Shown: positions 16,664 through 25,472, counted from the stretch's first letter. The stretch is 64,000 nucleotides of DNA from CAWAYH01 sp963786195 (GCA_963786195.1 CAWAYH010000001.1:62001-126000); one strand, 5' to 3'. The notes: generated from the sequence alone by a model not told the origin. Numbers and translations are program-made.

Positions 16664-18092
16664 CTGGACCCTCGAACTGTCTAAGGAACGCGGGGTTCCG
16701 TTCCGCAATCTCGCCGTACACGCGCAGGCACGTATCGGTCCACCCTCGAATCCAGTCGCAGTAGTGGAGGTTGGCGTGATTCGTCGTGCCGTAGCGCGTC
16801 TGCGCCTCGTGGTAGCAGCCGCCGGCGCACAGCGGACGCGCCCAGCACGCCAGGCAGTCGGGCTTGTCCGCAATGTGGTGCGACTCGAGAAACGCTGCCT
16901 GGGCGCCGCGATCGACGCCGCTGCGGACGTCGCCGATCTTGTGGTTGTCCGAGCCCGCGAACCGGTGGCAGAGCGCCACGTCGCCGCTCGTCGATACGCC
17001 CAGCAGTCCCATCCCCGCGCCGCAGGGCCACGCCTTGCTCGCGCCTTTGTGGATCTCGTCGATCGTCTCGTGAATGTTGCTGAACCCGTGATGACGGTTC
17101 TCGAGCGCCGCGTCGCGATAGTCGTCGGCCAGGTCACGGAATTGCGCGAGCAGGGAGTCGAAGCCCTCGTTGCCGACCGCGTACGCGCGTCCGGGCGAAG
17201 TCGTCGCGGGAGCAAAGCCGACTTCCCAGAAGCCCATCTCCTTCGTCAGGTGATCGAAGATGCGGCGCACGTCGATCGTGTCGCGGGTCAACGTCACCCT
17301 CGCGCCGATCGGCCGCGTCCGGTGACGCGCGATCAGCTCGCGGATCTTCGGCGCGACGACGTTGTAGCTTCCTGCGCCGTTGTGGAACACGCGAAACTTG
17401 TCCTGGAGCTCGGGCGGCCCATCGATGGAAATCGTCACCCCGAAGCGATGCTCCGTCAGGAAGTCGATGACGTCCGGCTTGAGCAGCGTCGCGTTCGTGG
17501 TGATGCTGAAGTCGACGTCCTTCTGCAGCTCGGCGGCGCGGCGCTTCGCATACGCGACCGCCGATTTCACGACGGGGAAATTGAGCAGCGTCTCACCGCC
17601 GAAGAACGTCACATGGGCGAGGCGTCCGGACTCACGGAGCAGGAAGTCGATGCTCTCGCGCGCCGTTTCCTCGCTCATCCATTTCGGCTGGCGCCCGTAG
17701 TCGGTGTCGACGATGCGATCTTCGCTGTACTCGTAGCAGTACGTGCAGCTCAGGTTGCACTGGTTGGTGACGTTCATCACCATCGTGCTGAGCGGAACCG
17801 GCGTGAGCGGCAGCACCTTGGCGGGACGTGCCGTTGTCACGGGGAGTGCGGCGGGCGCGATTGCCCGAACCCTCATCAGCTCGTCGAGGCTGTCGGCGAC
17901 CTGCTCGCGGTCGAACCGCGCGGCGAGATCGGCAACCACGTCATCGCGCGACCGCGGACCCGCCGAGACCGCATCCAGCGCCGCCGCCGACACGTCGTCC
18001 ATGGCGAGAACGGCCGCGCTCGACGAGAGGTACAGGTAGCGCCGGCCCGCCGCTTCGAAGCCGTGATAATCGCCGCGCTGCAGCAGGCTCAT
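16641..18092 (-). CDS. qhpD: QhpD radical SAM/SPASM thioether cross-linking enzyme
   Basis: 483 residues. Residues 1-85 form an N-terminal peptide-recognition-like domain. The radical-SAM motif Cys112-x3-Cys116-x2-Cys119 (TNQCNLSCTYCYEYSED) follows, then TFFGGETLLN and SITTNATLL. The SPASM region is rich in Cys (CGAGMGLLGVSTSGDVALCHR, DCLACWARPLCAGGCYHEA, HYCDWIRGW). QhpD makes the Cys-to-Asp/Glu thioether bonds inside QhpC in the cytoplasm. Its ATG overlaps the qhpA stop (ATGA), and the qhpC start lies inside its 3' end, so translation is probably coupled. Confidence 0.95.
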   Translation of the reverse strand: MSLLQRGDYHGFEAAGRRYLYLSSSAAVLAMDDVSAAALDAVSAGPRSRDDVVADLAARFDREQVADSLDELMRVRAIAPAALPVTTARPAKVLPLTPVPLSTMVMNVTNQCNLSCTYCYEYSEDRIVDTDYGRQPKWMSEETARESIDFLLRESGRLAHVTFFGGETLLNFPVVKSAVAYAKRRAAELQKDVDFSITTNATLLKPDVIDFLTEHRFGVTISIDGPPELQDKFRVFHNGAGSYNVVAPKIRELIARHRTRPIGARVTLTRDTIDVRRIFDHLTKEMGFWEVGFAPATTSPGRAYAVGNEGFDSLLAQFRDLADDYRDAALENRHHGFSNIHETIDEIHKGASKAWPCGAGMGLLGVSTSGDVALCHRFAGSDNHKIGDVRSGVDRGAQAAFLESHHIADKPDCLACWARPLCAGGCYHEAQTRYGTTNHANLHYCDWIRGWTDTCLRVYGEIAERNPAFLRQFEGPDEAPQPS

Positions 18093-19846
18093 TTCTGCCC
18101 CAGGGTGAAGAAGTCCCAGCGCATGTAGAGCGGGACCGTGACCACCAGGTGCGAGCGCGCGCGCAGCGGCGCCGAACGCCCGGGCGGCGTGTAGGTGGCG
18201 ACGACCCAGACGTCGCCGACGTTGTTGCGATTGCCGGAGCGCTTCGGGTTGGGTCCGTCGGCCGCCGGCGTGAACAACCCGCTCTTCGCGTCGATATCGC
18301 CGACGAACGCCTTGTCGTCGTCGTCGAACGTCGCCGTGTATTCCTCGGTCGTCCAGGTCGCGTCCACCAGGCCGAGGCTGATGTCGTCCTTGGTGTCGGG
18401 CTTGCCGTCGGGTCCGTGGTTGTAGGCCACCGCTTCGAACTGCGCGACCATCTTGGGAAAGACGACGCCGCCGACGCGCGCCATGTTCCAGGCTGGCGTC
18501 ACCTTGATGTAGTCCATGCGGTCGTAGACGGCGACCGCCGATCGCAGCAAGGCTCCCGCCACGAACACGTCGCGGGCGCCGGGCGCGGCATCGGCCGCGA
18601 CCGTCACCTCCGCCGTGATCATCTGAGGCGTGGCGCTGACGATGCGGGCGACCGACGTGCCTGGACCGAAATCCACGTCGCGCGGCGCGGGATTCTCGGG
18701 CAGGTTGGCGCCGTAGATGCGGACGGTCTGCGCGGTCGTCGATCGTCCAAGCGACGCGCGATCGGTGCCGATGACGATCGGCTCGCGGCCGACTCGCGTC
18801 AAGCGGACGTCCATCCCGAGTTCGTCGTAACCTCCGCCGAACCAGCGCCCCGTCATCGACCGCCAGTCACGATCGACCGTCATGACTTCGCGAAGCGTCG
18901 TGCTCTCGTTGGCCCCCTCCGTCGTGCGTCCGCGCCACTGGTATCCGGTGTAGATGATCGCGCGACCCGTGCGCTCCACCGTGCGTCCGCTTCGGGGGTA
19001 GGTGTATTTCGTGACGGTCGTGAATTCATCCGGCGACGAGGGGACCGCGGTGACGGTGATTTGACCGAAGACAGGTCCCTGGCCCGCCTCGGTGCCGGTC
19101 AGCGCCCACGAACCCTCCAGCCGTGGACTCCTCATCGTCGCGGACCACGCCGCCCACTCGGGCGTCGTCAGCGGAAATGCGCCGCGCAGATGATCCAGGA
19201 CCTTGTCCATGGGATGTCGATTGTCCGGCGGCCGGCCGTCCGGGCCCGGCTCGCGCTCGGGCGGACCCGTGCGACGGAACACCTGGAAGTCCACGAGCGG
19301 GTACCAGCCGCGGTGCATGGCCACCAGCAGGTCCCAGTCGTCCTTCGTGCGACGCTGCAGCAGCACGCGCCCCATCGAGTGACAACTGGAGCACACGCGC
19401 TCGGTGTCCGCGTTCGCCGCGTACTTGTAGTCGATCATCCGCCGCTCGATCTCGAACGTCCCGGGGCTGAGCTCCTCGGGGGCGAGGCCCTGGTTGTCGG
19501 ACAGATACTTCACGACCTTGCGGGCCACGTCCGGTTCGATCTGCAGCTTGTTCAGCGTGACCATTCGCCGGAGCGTCTCCTGCCACCCTTCGGGCGTGGT
19601 GCGACGGTAGGAGATTCTCGACAGGCGCATCTTGTCGTCCGCCTTGTGGCACGCGCCGCAGGCGGTGATGACGACGTCGCTCTTGATCGGGATTCCCTCG
19701 TCGGGTGTGTCGCTCGTTTTCGCGGGAGGTGCCGCCGGGGCAGGTGGCTGTGGCTGCGCGGGCCTTGTCTGGGACGACAACGCAACAGCCGAGCCCGCGA
19801 GCAGGAGCGCCGTCACGGCGGAGTGCAGTGAGCGTGCACGTGCCAT
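18089..19846 (-). CDS. qhpA: Quinohemoprotein amine dehydrogenase alpha subunit (diheme cytochrome c)
   Basis: 585 residues from ATG 19846; a GTG at 19867 would add seven. The signal peptide (SLHSAVTALLLAGSAVALSS) is followed by a Pro/Ala linker and two heme c sites, C63-GA-C66-H67 and C152-SS-C155-H156. The rest is beta-rich (LEGSWALTGTEAGQGPVFGQ, VRIYGANLPENPAPRDVDFG, an Ig-like segment), matching the known subunit of two cytochrome domains plus two beta domains. It transfers electrons from the CTQ cofactor to a periplasmic acceptor during oxidation of primary amines to aldehydes and ammonia. Confidence 0.94.
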   Translation of the reverse strand: MARARSLHSAVTALLLAGSAVALSSQTRPAQPQPPAPAAPPAKTSDTPDEGIPIKSDVVITACGACHKADDKMRLSRISYRRTTPEGWQETLRRMVTLNKLQIEPDVARKVVKYLSDNQGLAPEELSPGTFEIERRMIDYKYAANADTERVCSSCHSMGRVLLQRRTKDDWDLLVAMHRGWYPLVDFQVFRRTGPPEREPGPDGRPPDNRHPMDKVLDHLRGAFPLTTPEWAAWSATMRSPRLEGSWALTGTEAGQGPVFGQITVTAVPSSPDEFTTVTKYTYPRSGRTVERTGRAIIYTGYQWRGRTTEGANESTTLREVMTVDRDWRSMTGRWFGGGYDELGMDVRLTRVGREPIVIGTDRASLGRSTTAQTVRIYGANLPENPAPRDVDFGPGTSVARIVSATPQMITAEVTVAADAAPGARDVFVAGALLRSAVAVYDRMDYIKVTPAWNMARVGGVVFPKMVAQFEAVAYNHGPDGKPDTKDDISLGLVDATWTTEEYTATFDDDDKAFVGDIDAKSGLFTPAADGPNPKRSGNRNNVGDVWVVATYTPPGRSAPLRARSHLVVTVPLYMRWDFFTLGQK

Positions 19847-19914
19847 GGATGTGGGGCTTTGTACCACAGCGGCCGGTCGTCCGCAAACGGGGTTCGGCGG
19901 GGTTCGGTGTCACT

Positions 19915-20075
19915 CGTCTATCCGAGGGGCTTCGCCCCTCGGACTCCCCCACACGCTCTCTCGCGCGCCGCTTCGTGGTTCGACTATGCTCACCACGCCC
20001 TGAGCGAAGTCGAAGGGCGCCGGCGCGCTCCGGTCGCGTGGCTCGCTCGCGTGGCTCGCTCGCGCCGTGGAACTA
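19915..20075. repeat. Dispersed intergenic repeat, copy B with an inserted hairpin
   Basis: Second copy of the repeat at 11274-11385. It shares GAGGGGCTTCGCCCCTC, CTCTCTCGCGCGCCGCTTC and the GCGCGCTCCGGTCGCGTGGC segment. About 45 bp are inserted after CGCCGCTTC. The insert has complementary ends, TTCGACTATGCTCA and TGAGCGAAGTCGAA, so it forms a stem-loop and looks like a repeat nested in a repeat. It separates qhpG from qhpA. Confidence 0.75.
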
Positions 20076-20098
20076 GCGTCAGGTATATGAGACAGCTT

Positions 20099-21610
20099 CT
20101 AGTCCCGGTTCACCAGCACGCCGAACGCTATCAGGGCTGACAGCGCTCCGAGGAAGTCGGGCAGGACGACCCCGGGGCGGTCGCGTGTGAAGGCTTCGTA
20201 CAGTTCGCCGGCGTCGCGGTACGCCGGCGCCTGCCGCGCGAGCGCGATGAGATCGACGCCGCGGATGTAGCGGACGCCGTCCGGCGCGCAGGGCAGGATC
20301 AGGTGATCGTCCATGACGATCTCGTGGCCGCGGATCGCGGCGCTCGACGTCAGGCGCAGCGCGCTGCCCGTCTCGAGCCGCAACGCGGGCCGGCGTCGAA
20401 GATCCGCGAACGCGGCGCGCACCCGCGGATCGCGCGCGAGCGAGGCGGGGTCGAGTTCCTCGCCCGTCGCTTCGTCGTTGTCTGACGTCACCCGGGCCAG
20501 CCAGAAGGGGTGCGGAGTATCGACAGCGGCTTCGACCGCAAACTGAGCGGACTGCCTGCGGCTGCTCGCGAAGACGGCACGCTCGCGCCGATCGTGGAAC
20601 CCGAGCGCCTCGTCGTGCATCGCGGGCCGGTCGATCGCCGTGTGGACGACCGCGGCCGCGACCCATGCCGAGGCGAGCGCTTTCTTGACGCCGAACGACG
20701 ACAGCGGATCGATGAACGACGCGGCGTCGCCCACGAGCAGATATCCCGGCCCGGCGTAGCGATCGGCGCAATACACGGACGCGTCCGCGCCCCAGGGCCC
20801 ATGCGTCAGTTGCGCGCGCTCCAGGATGGCGTCGAACGCGCGAACCTTGGCCAGCTCGGCGCGATACACGTCCAGGGCCGGAGCGCCGCGCGTGAGGTGC
20901 GTTCGCACCGGGTCCACCATCACCGTGAAATCGCGGACGTCCGATCCGGTCGACACGGACCACGCCCAGCCGTCGGCGTACGAGGCGACGAGCGTGTGCG
21001 TGTCCGGCACGATCCGCCAGGTGTTCACAGCGAGCCACCTGCCGGTCAGCGCGATCGTGCGGAGCGAGGGCGCCATCCGACGAAGACCCTGTCGCGCGAC
21101 GACGCCGGTCCGCCCCGTGCAGTCCAGGATGAAGCGGCCTTCGAGCGTGTGCTGGCCTTCGTTTGTCTCGACGATGGCTGTCGCCTTGCAACCGTTGTCG
21201 GAGGTATCGGCCGGAAGTTTGGCGTCACGAACGAGTCCAACGAGCAGGTGGGCCCCGGACGAAACCGCCGCGTCGCGCAACACGCGGTCCAGGTCCGATC
21301 GCACGACCTGATAGCCCTGCGCGTCGGGCGCAAACGCCTCGATTCGCGGATCCTGGCCGGCCCAGACGACCGTGTTTCCAGACCAGGGATGAAATCCCGC
21401 CCGGTCGACCGCTGACAGCAAGTCCAGTGCGGTCAGCGTCCTGCGAGCGCTGGGCGGAAGCGACTCGGCGATCGCCCGACTGTCCCTCTCCGCACGATCG
21501 ACCAGCAGAGTCCGGTGGCCCCAGGTTGCGAGCTGGCGGGCCGCCGCTGACCCGGCCGGGCCAGCGCCAAGCACGATGACGTCGTATTCCCGCGAGCCGT
21601 CCGAGGCCAC
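20099..21610 (-). CDS. qhpG: QhpG-like FAD-dependent monooxygenase (tryptophan hydroxylation)
   Basis: 503 residues from GTG 21610; the frame is open to 21709, but the conserved fold starts at DVIVLGAGPAGSAAARQLA, the Rossmann FAD site. LLVGDAASFIDPLSSFGVKKALASAW is the second FAD/Asp-binding motif of halogenase/hydroxylase-type flavoproteins. In the qhp pathway QhpG installs the oxygens on the QhpC tryptophan to make CTQ. No halogenase-type W-x-W-x-I-P motif is evident. Here qhpG is the first gene, separated from qhpA by the repeat at 19915-20075. The start codon is uncertain because no good ribosome site precedes it. Confidence 0.85.
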   Translation of the reverse strand: MASDGSREYDVIVLGAGPAGSAAARQLATWGHRTLLVDRAERDSRAIAESLPPSARRTLTALDLLSAVDRAGFHPWSGNTVVWAGQDPRIEAFAPDAQGYQVVRSDLDRVLRDAAVSSGAHLLVGLVRDAKLPADTSDNGCKATAIVETNEGQHTLEGRFILDCTGRTGVVARQGLRRMAPSLRTIALTGRWLAVNTWRIVPDTHTLVASYADGWAWSVSTGSDVRDFTVMVDPVRTHLTRGAPALDVYRAELAKVRAFDAILERAQLTHGPWGADASVYCADRYAGPGYLLVGDAASFIDPLSSFGVKKALASAWVAAAVVHTAIDRPAMHDEALGFHDRRERAVFASSRRQSAQFAVEAAVDTPHPFWLARVTSDNDEATGEELDPASLARDPRVRAAFADLRRRPALRLETGSALRLTSSAAIRGHEIVMDDHLILPCAPDGVRYIRGVDLIALARQAPAYRDAGELYEAFTRDRPGVVLPDFLGALSALIAFGVLVNRD

Positions 21611-21665
21611 GGAAAGAGAGGTACCACCCCGGCCGAACCGTCCGCCCCCCGGGAGCGTCCATATA

Positions 21666-21679
21666 AACAGGCGCCTGTT
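21666..21679. promoter_or_regulatory. Perfect 14-bp palindrome upstream of qhpG (candidate operator)
   Basis: AACAGGCGCCTGTT is a perfect inverted repeat in the 132-bp gap between qhpG (start 21610) and the divergent VWA gene (start 21742). TATATG follows it in the qhpG direction and could be part of a -10 region. The position suits an operator for one or both transcripts. No regulator gene (for example an AraC-type qhpR) was found in the window. A restriction-like palindrome occurring by chance cannot be excluded. Confidence 0.35.
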
Positions 21680-21741
21680 GTCGAGACGCGCAGCCGATTG
21701 ATGCCTCACGGGAGGTTTGGCGTGTCTCGAGCGGAGGAGTT

Positions 21742-22380
21742 ATGTCCGTTCTCGCAAAGTCACTCTCTACTCTGGCGCTGACGCTCGTCGTCGCCCACGG
21801 GGCGACGTCGGCGGCGTCCGATCCGATGCGCATTGCGGTGCTCGTCGACACGAGCCAGGCCGTCGAGCCCTACGTCCAGGATCTCCGAACGGGACTCCGG
21901 AGCTTCATCAGCGAGATGCAGGGGACGCATCAGATCGCCGTCTACGAGTTCGGTGAGCGTCCTCACGTGCTCGCCGACTACACGAGCGATCCGGTGCTGC
22001 TCAAGGCGGCCGTGGATCGCGTGTTCGCGCGTCCGGGCAGCGGGGCCTACGTGCTCGACGCAATCGTCGAAGCGTCGCGGACCCTGCGTTTCCGCGAAGG
22101 CGCGCGTCCGGCGATCGTCGTGATCTCCACCGAGGGTCCAGAGTTCAGCGATCGATTCCACCAGACCGTCCTCGACGAGGTGCGCACGTCCGGCGCGACG
22201 CTGCACTCGTTCGTGCTCACCAGGCGGCGGGCCGCTCCGTTCAGCGACGCGGCGCGCGAGCGCGACGCCACGCTGGCGAAGGGCGCCGACTTGACTGGTG
22301 GGCACCAGGAGCATCTGTTGACCAGCATGGCGCTGTCCGACAAGCTCAAGGTGCTTGCGGCAGAGCTGAAGAGTCAGTAG
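21742..22380 (+). CDS. Secreted von Willebrand factor A-like domain protein
   Basis: 212 residues. The strong ribosome site GGAGGAG precedes ATG 21742. A signal peptide (LAKSLSTLALTLVVAHGATSAA) is followed by a VWA-like domain: RIAVLVDTSQAVEPYVQDLR in place of the DxSxS MIDAS loop (DTSQA, so imperfect), VYEFGERPHVLADYTS, SGAYVLDAIVEASRTLR and RPAIVVISTEGPEF. It resembles the short VWFA-related proteins frequent in Acidobacteriota. It is divergent from qhpG; no functional link can be shown. Confidence 0.8.
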   Translation: MSVLAKSLSTLALTLVVAHGATSAASDPMRIAVLVDTSQAVEPYVQDLRTGLRSFISEMQGTHQIAVYEFGERPHVLADYTSDPVLLKAAVDRVFARPGSGAYVLDAIVEASRTLRFREGARPAIVVISTEGPEFSDRFHQTVLDEVRTSGATLHSFVLTRRRAAPFSDAARERDATLAKGADLTGGHQEHLLTSMALSDKLKVLAAELKSQ

Positions 22381-22617
22381 TGAGCGCCGCCGTTTCGATC
22401 TGGTGAATCTTCCGATACGCGCTTCTCGAAAACGCGACCCTCCGAGCTCGATCGCCGACGCGTCCTCCAGTACACCTGGCGGGGCGTCGGCGCGAGCTTG
22501 TGGCCGGCTCTGCTGGATCTTGAAATCCCTAGCTTGAACGGCGACCATAAGCCTGCGCACTGCGCGAGGCACGCTGGCCTACCATCATGGTCGGGGATCG
22601 ACAAGTGAGGAGCTGCC

Positions 22618-23733
22618 ATGCCGCAAGGTCCTGGCCTGTTGCTGGTGTTGTCAGCCGTCATTGCCATGGGAGCGCAGCGCGCTGCCTCGCCGCGCACCTT
22701 CAACACGATCATCAATCTCGAAACGACATCCGAGGATTCAGCCAACGTCAGCATGGGTGACCTCGATGGCGACGGCGATCTGGATCTCGTGCTCGCGAAG
22801 GGCCGGCACAATCCGCTGCTCGATCGCGTGCTCCTGAACGACGGTCACGGCCGCTTCGTCGCATCGGATCTCGGCCCGACGGCCGATCGCACCTACACGG
22901 CAGCCCTCGCCGATCTCGATGGCGACGGCGACCTGGACGTGATTACCAGCAACGACCGACCCGACGTGAAGCGCGTCTACCTGAACGACGGCAAGGGAAA
23001 GTTCAGCGTCGCCGGCACGTGGGGCCTTGGTGAATGGTCCACGAGAAACGCTGCGGTCGCCGACCTGAATGGTGACGGGAAGATCGACGTCATCGCGGCC
23101 AATCGGCCGGGCCCGAGTTACGCGTGTCTCAACCAGGGAGGCGGGCGATTCGCGGCCGACTGCATCAGCATCCCCGCGGAATCGGCCACGAGCATCGTGC
23201 CGGCGGACTTCAACAAGGACGGGTTCATCGACCTCGCCGTCCCGAACCGTGACGGCGGACAGAGCCGGATCTACTTCAACGACGGCAAGGCCGGATTTGC
23301 GAGGACGCTGCCGTTCGGCCCGCCGAAGGCCGCGGCACGAGCCGCAGCGGCAGCCGACTTCAATGGCGACGGTTCCGTGGATCTCGCCGTCGGCGACGAG
23401 GCGGCTGAATCCATGGAAGTGTTCGTCAATGACGGCAAGGGCAACCTCTCGACGGCATTTCGTGTCGCCGAGAAGGGGAGGACGCCCTACGCGATGACGG
23501 CCGGCGATCTCAATCGCGACGGCATTCCGGACATCGTGCTCGGATACACGGCCGGGCCGCACACTGTCTTTTTCAACGACGGCACCGGACGTCAGTTCAC
23601 GCGGATCAACTTCGGGGACGGCAAGGGGTCCGCGTACGGCTTCGCGCTGGGCGATGTGAACGGTGACACGTTCCCGGACATTGCGCTGGCGAGGTCAGGT
23701 GCCCCGAACGTGCTCTACCTGAGCGGCAAGTGA
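22618..23733 (+). CDS. Secreted FG-GAP/VCBS repeat protein
   Basis: 371 residues starting with a short hydrophobic signal (GPGLLLVLSAVIAMGAQRAAS). Repeats of the pattern D-L-D-G-D-G-D-L-D-(V/L) follow: MGDLDGDGDLDLVLA, LADLDGDGDLDVITS, VADLNGDGKIDVIAA, PADFNKDGFIDLAVP, AADFNGDGSVDLAVG, AGDLNRDGIPDIVLG, LGDVNGDTFPDIALA. These seven calcium-binding-like repeats predict a beta-propeller. Extracytoplasmic, ligand unknown. The 237 bp before it hold no gene I can support. Confidence 0.88.
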   Translation: MPQGPGLLLVLSAVIAMGAQRAASPRTFNTIINLETTSEDSANVSMGDLDGDGDLDLVLAKGRHNPLLDRVLLNDGHGRFVASDLGPTADRTYTAALADLDGDGDLDVITSNDRPDVKRVYLNDGKGKFSVAGTWGLGEWSTRNAAVADLNGDGKIDVIAANRPGPSYACLNQGGGRFAADCISIPAESATSIVPADFNKDGFIDLAVPNRDGGQSRIYFNDGKAGFARTLPFGPPKAAARAAAAADFNGDGSVDLAVGDEAAESMEVFVNDGKGNLSTAFRVAEKGRTPYAMTAGDLNRDGIPDIVLGYTAGPHTVFFNDGTGRQFTRINFGDGKGSAYGFALGDVNGDTFPDIALARSGAPNVLYLSGK

Positions 23734-23887
23734 ACTTCTTCTTGAGCTTGAACGCCAGCACCCTCAGCACCTCAGCACCCTCTGCCTCGACGCGGCGAAG
23801 CTGGCGGGTGTCTTGCTCAATACGTCGCGGTTGCCGATGCGAGAGCTGTTGACGTCGAAGACGCGCGAAAACCAAGGAGAAAACACG

Positions 23888-24286
23888 ATGCTGAGTCAGG
23901 TACCAATACAGCCGATGCTTCCTGTCAGGGATCTGGCGTCGTCTGCCAGGTTCTATGAGAAAACGCTCGGGCTTCAGCCCATTGACGTCCTTCCCGGCAC
24001 TGCAGTGACCTATCGGAGCGGCGACAGCATGCTCTGCGTCTACCAGTCGGACTTCGGCGGCACGAACCAAGGCACCGCCGCGCTGTGGGAGGTGGACGAC
24101 GTCGAGGGGACCGTTGAAGAGCTGAAGGGAAAAGGCGTCAGGTTCGAGCGCTACGACGACATGCCTGGCGTCACGCGCAAGGGTGACGTCCACGTCGCCG
24201 GCAAGATGACCGTCGCGTGGTTCAAGGATCCCGGCGGCAACATCCTCTCGATCCAGAACAGGCCGACCCGTCAGAGCCAGCGATAG
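23888..24286 (+). CDS. VOC (glyoxalase/bleomycin-resistance) family protein
   Basis: 132 residues from ATG 23888, preceded by AAGGAG; the frame is open back to 23813 without a ribosome site. It shows the beta-alpha-beta-beta-beta pattern twice: PMLPVRDLASSARFYEKTLGLQP, then WEVDDVEGTVEELKGKGVRFERYDD, ending WFKDPGGNILSIQNRP, where a metal-binding Glu is often found in place of Ile-Gln. Cytoplasmic; the substrate cannot be deduced. Confidence 0.88.
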   Translation: MLSQVPIQPMLPVRDLASSARFYEKTLGLQPIDVLPGTAVTYRSGDSMLCVYQSDFGGTNQGTAALWEVDDVEGTVEELKGKGVRFERYDDMPGVTRKGDVHVAGKMTVAWFKDPGGNILSIQNRPTRQSQR

Positions 24287-24330
24287 TCTGCGAGACCGCG
24301 CGACGGCGGCTGATCGACTAGAATCCGCGC

Positions 24331-24716
24331 GTGGAATTCCTCCGCGTGGCGGCCGTCGTCGCGACTATCATCGGGTTCGCCGTGTTCGGCGCCAGATCCT
24401 CGACGCTGCTCGAGCGCATCGTCGACGAGGTGAACAAGCGGCGGGCCGACGGCGAGCGCCTTCCTTATAAGCGGGCGGTGTTCAGGAGCGAGGCGCTGTC
24501 GAACGCGTATCGCCAACTGTATCCGGCGGGCGATCTGCTCCACCGATGGCGCGTGGCTCAGATGGTGAGCCTGGCGTTCGCCGGTCCTGCGTTCTGGGCG
24601 ATCGGGTACGAGTTCTTCGCGCTGCTCTGGTCAGGGGCCACGGGCGGCTACGCGTACTGGCTCTCGCGTCAGCGATTGCGTGCGGACGCTCGCATCGGTT
24701 CCCCATCGGACAGTAG
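24331..24716 (+). CDS. Hypothetical small membrane protein (stop probably lost to an indel)
   Basis: Starts at GTG 24331 with VAAVVATIIGFAVFGA (first hydrophobic helix). A soluble segment follows (LERIVDEVNKRRADGERLPYKRA), then a second helix (MVSLAFAGPAFWAIGYEFFALLW). The frame stays open to 25191, but beyond about residue 128 it reads antisense over the membrane-protein gene at 24718-25122 and looks non-coding. A TAG in another frame at 24714-24716 probably marks the real end, which implies an indel. Family not recognised. Confidence 0.45.
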
Positions 24717-24717
24717 T

Positions 24718-25122
24718 TCAAGCTGCGGCGTCGCCTCGCGGGTCTCCTCTCAGGACGAGGATGAGCGATCCCACGAGCGCGAGGAAGGCGAGCGCTGTCA
24801 GGGCCGGCGCGAGCACGAGTTCCACCGTGCCGCTGTAGAGCGGCATCCCGTGCGACGCCATCCAGTATCGGCCTCGTGTCGCCTGCCAGAATGTCGCCGT
24901 GGTCCATGCCCAGCCCGAGGCAAGGACGGCCGGACCGAAGTGGCGCTGCTGTCTGGTGGCGATTGCCCCCCAGAGCATGAGGCCCATCCCGATCAGGTTC
25001 ATCACATAGCCTGGCTCGACCAGGCTGTGTGCGACGTCCCACGTGACCTATGTTTCCAACGGGACATACACGAGGAGCCAGATCAGGGTGAAGCCCGGGA
25101 CGAGTCCGGCGAGTTTTTTCAC
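24718..25122 (-). pseudogene. Small integral membrane protein interrupted by an in-frame amber codon
   Basis: From GTG 25122, with GAGGAG upstream, the frame reads KKLAGLVPGFTLIWLLVYVPLET, then TAG at 25048-25050. It continues in the same frame as VTWDVAHSLVEPGYVMNLIGM and three hydrophobic helices, ending RGDPRGDAAA. Coding character on both sides of the TAG is clear. One base change (for example TAG for TAC) would restore a protein of about 134 residues with four helices. Either a recent nonsense mutation or a base-call error; family unknown. Confidence 0.5.
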
Positions 25123-25187
25123 GACGCGCTCCTCGCGGGACTCTACGCTCTGTCTACCCTTGTGACAGCCACGAACGGAGGCACTCC

Positions 25188-25472
25188 ATGATGACGATGA
25201 CGCATCGGATTGGCTGGACGCTGATTGGGATCCTGATCGGCGCGCTGATGACCGGCTCACTCGGCGCGTCGAGATCGCAATCCCGTCAGAATCCAGAACC
25301 CAGGTTGTCACTGACGCCGGCCACGACCCGCGCGTCGAATGCCGGCACCAGCGTGGGCTCGCTCGTGTTCATCAAGGATCTGAGAGGGAGCGGCGGCTGC
25401 TGGCTCGCGTACTCCAAGGGGACCGAAGGCTTCAGCTCGATTGTCGTGGCGCCCCCAGGTGCGTGCGACTAA
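25188..25472 (+). CDS. Hypothetical secreted or membrane-anchored small protein
   Basis: 94 residues. GGAGG lies before the tandem ATG codons at 25188. One N-terminal hydrophobic segment (IGWTLIGILIGALMTGSLGAS) could be a signal or anchor. The mature part has two Cys (GSGGCWLAYS, PPGACD) that could form a disulfide. No recognised family. It precedes the TerC gene by 40 bp and may share its transcript. Confidence 0.55.
   Translation: MMTMTHRIGWTLIGILIGALMTGSLGASRSQSRQNPEPRLSLTPATTRASNAGTSVGSLVFIKDLRGSGGCWLAYSKGTEGFSSIVVAPPGACD

Noticed and set aside
20099..21610. Tryptophan halogenase
   Set aside because: The fold is similar, but the typical halogenase W-x-W-x-I-P motif was not found and the context is qhp, where a hydroxylating flavoprotein is expected.
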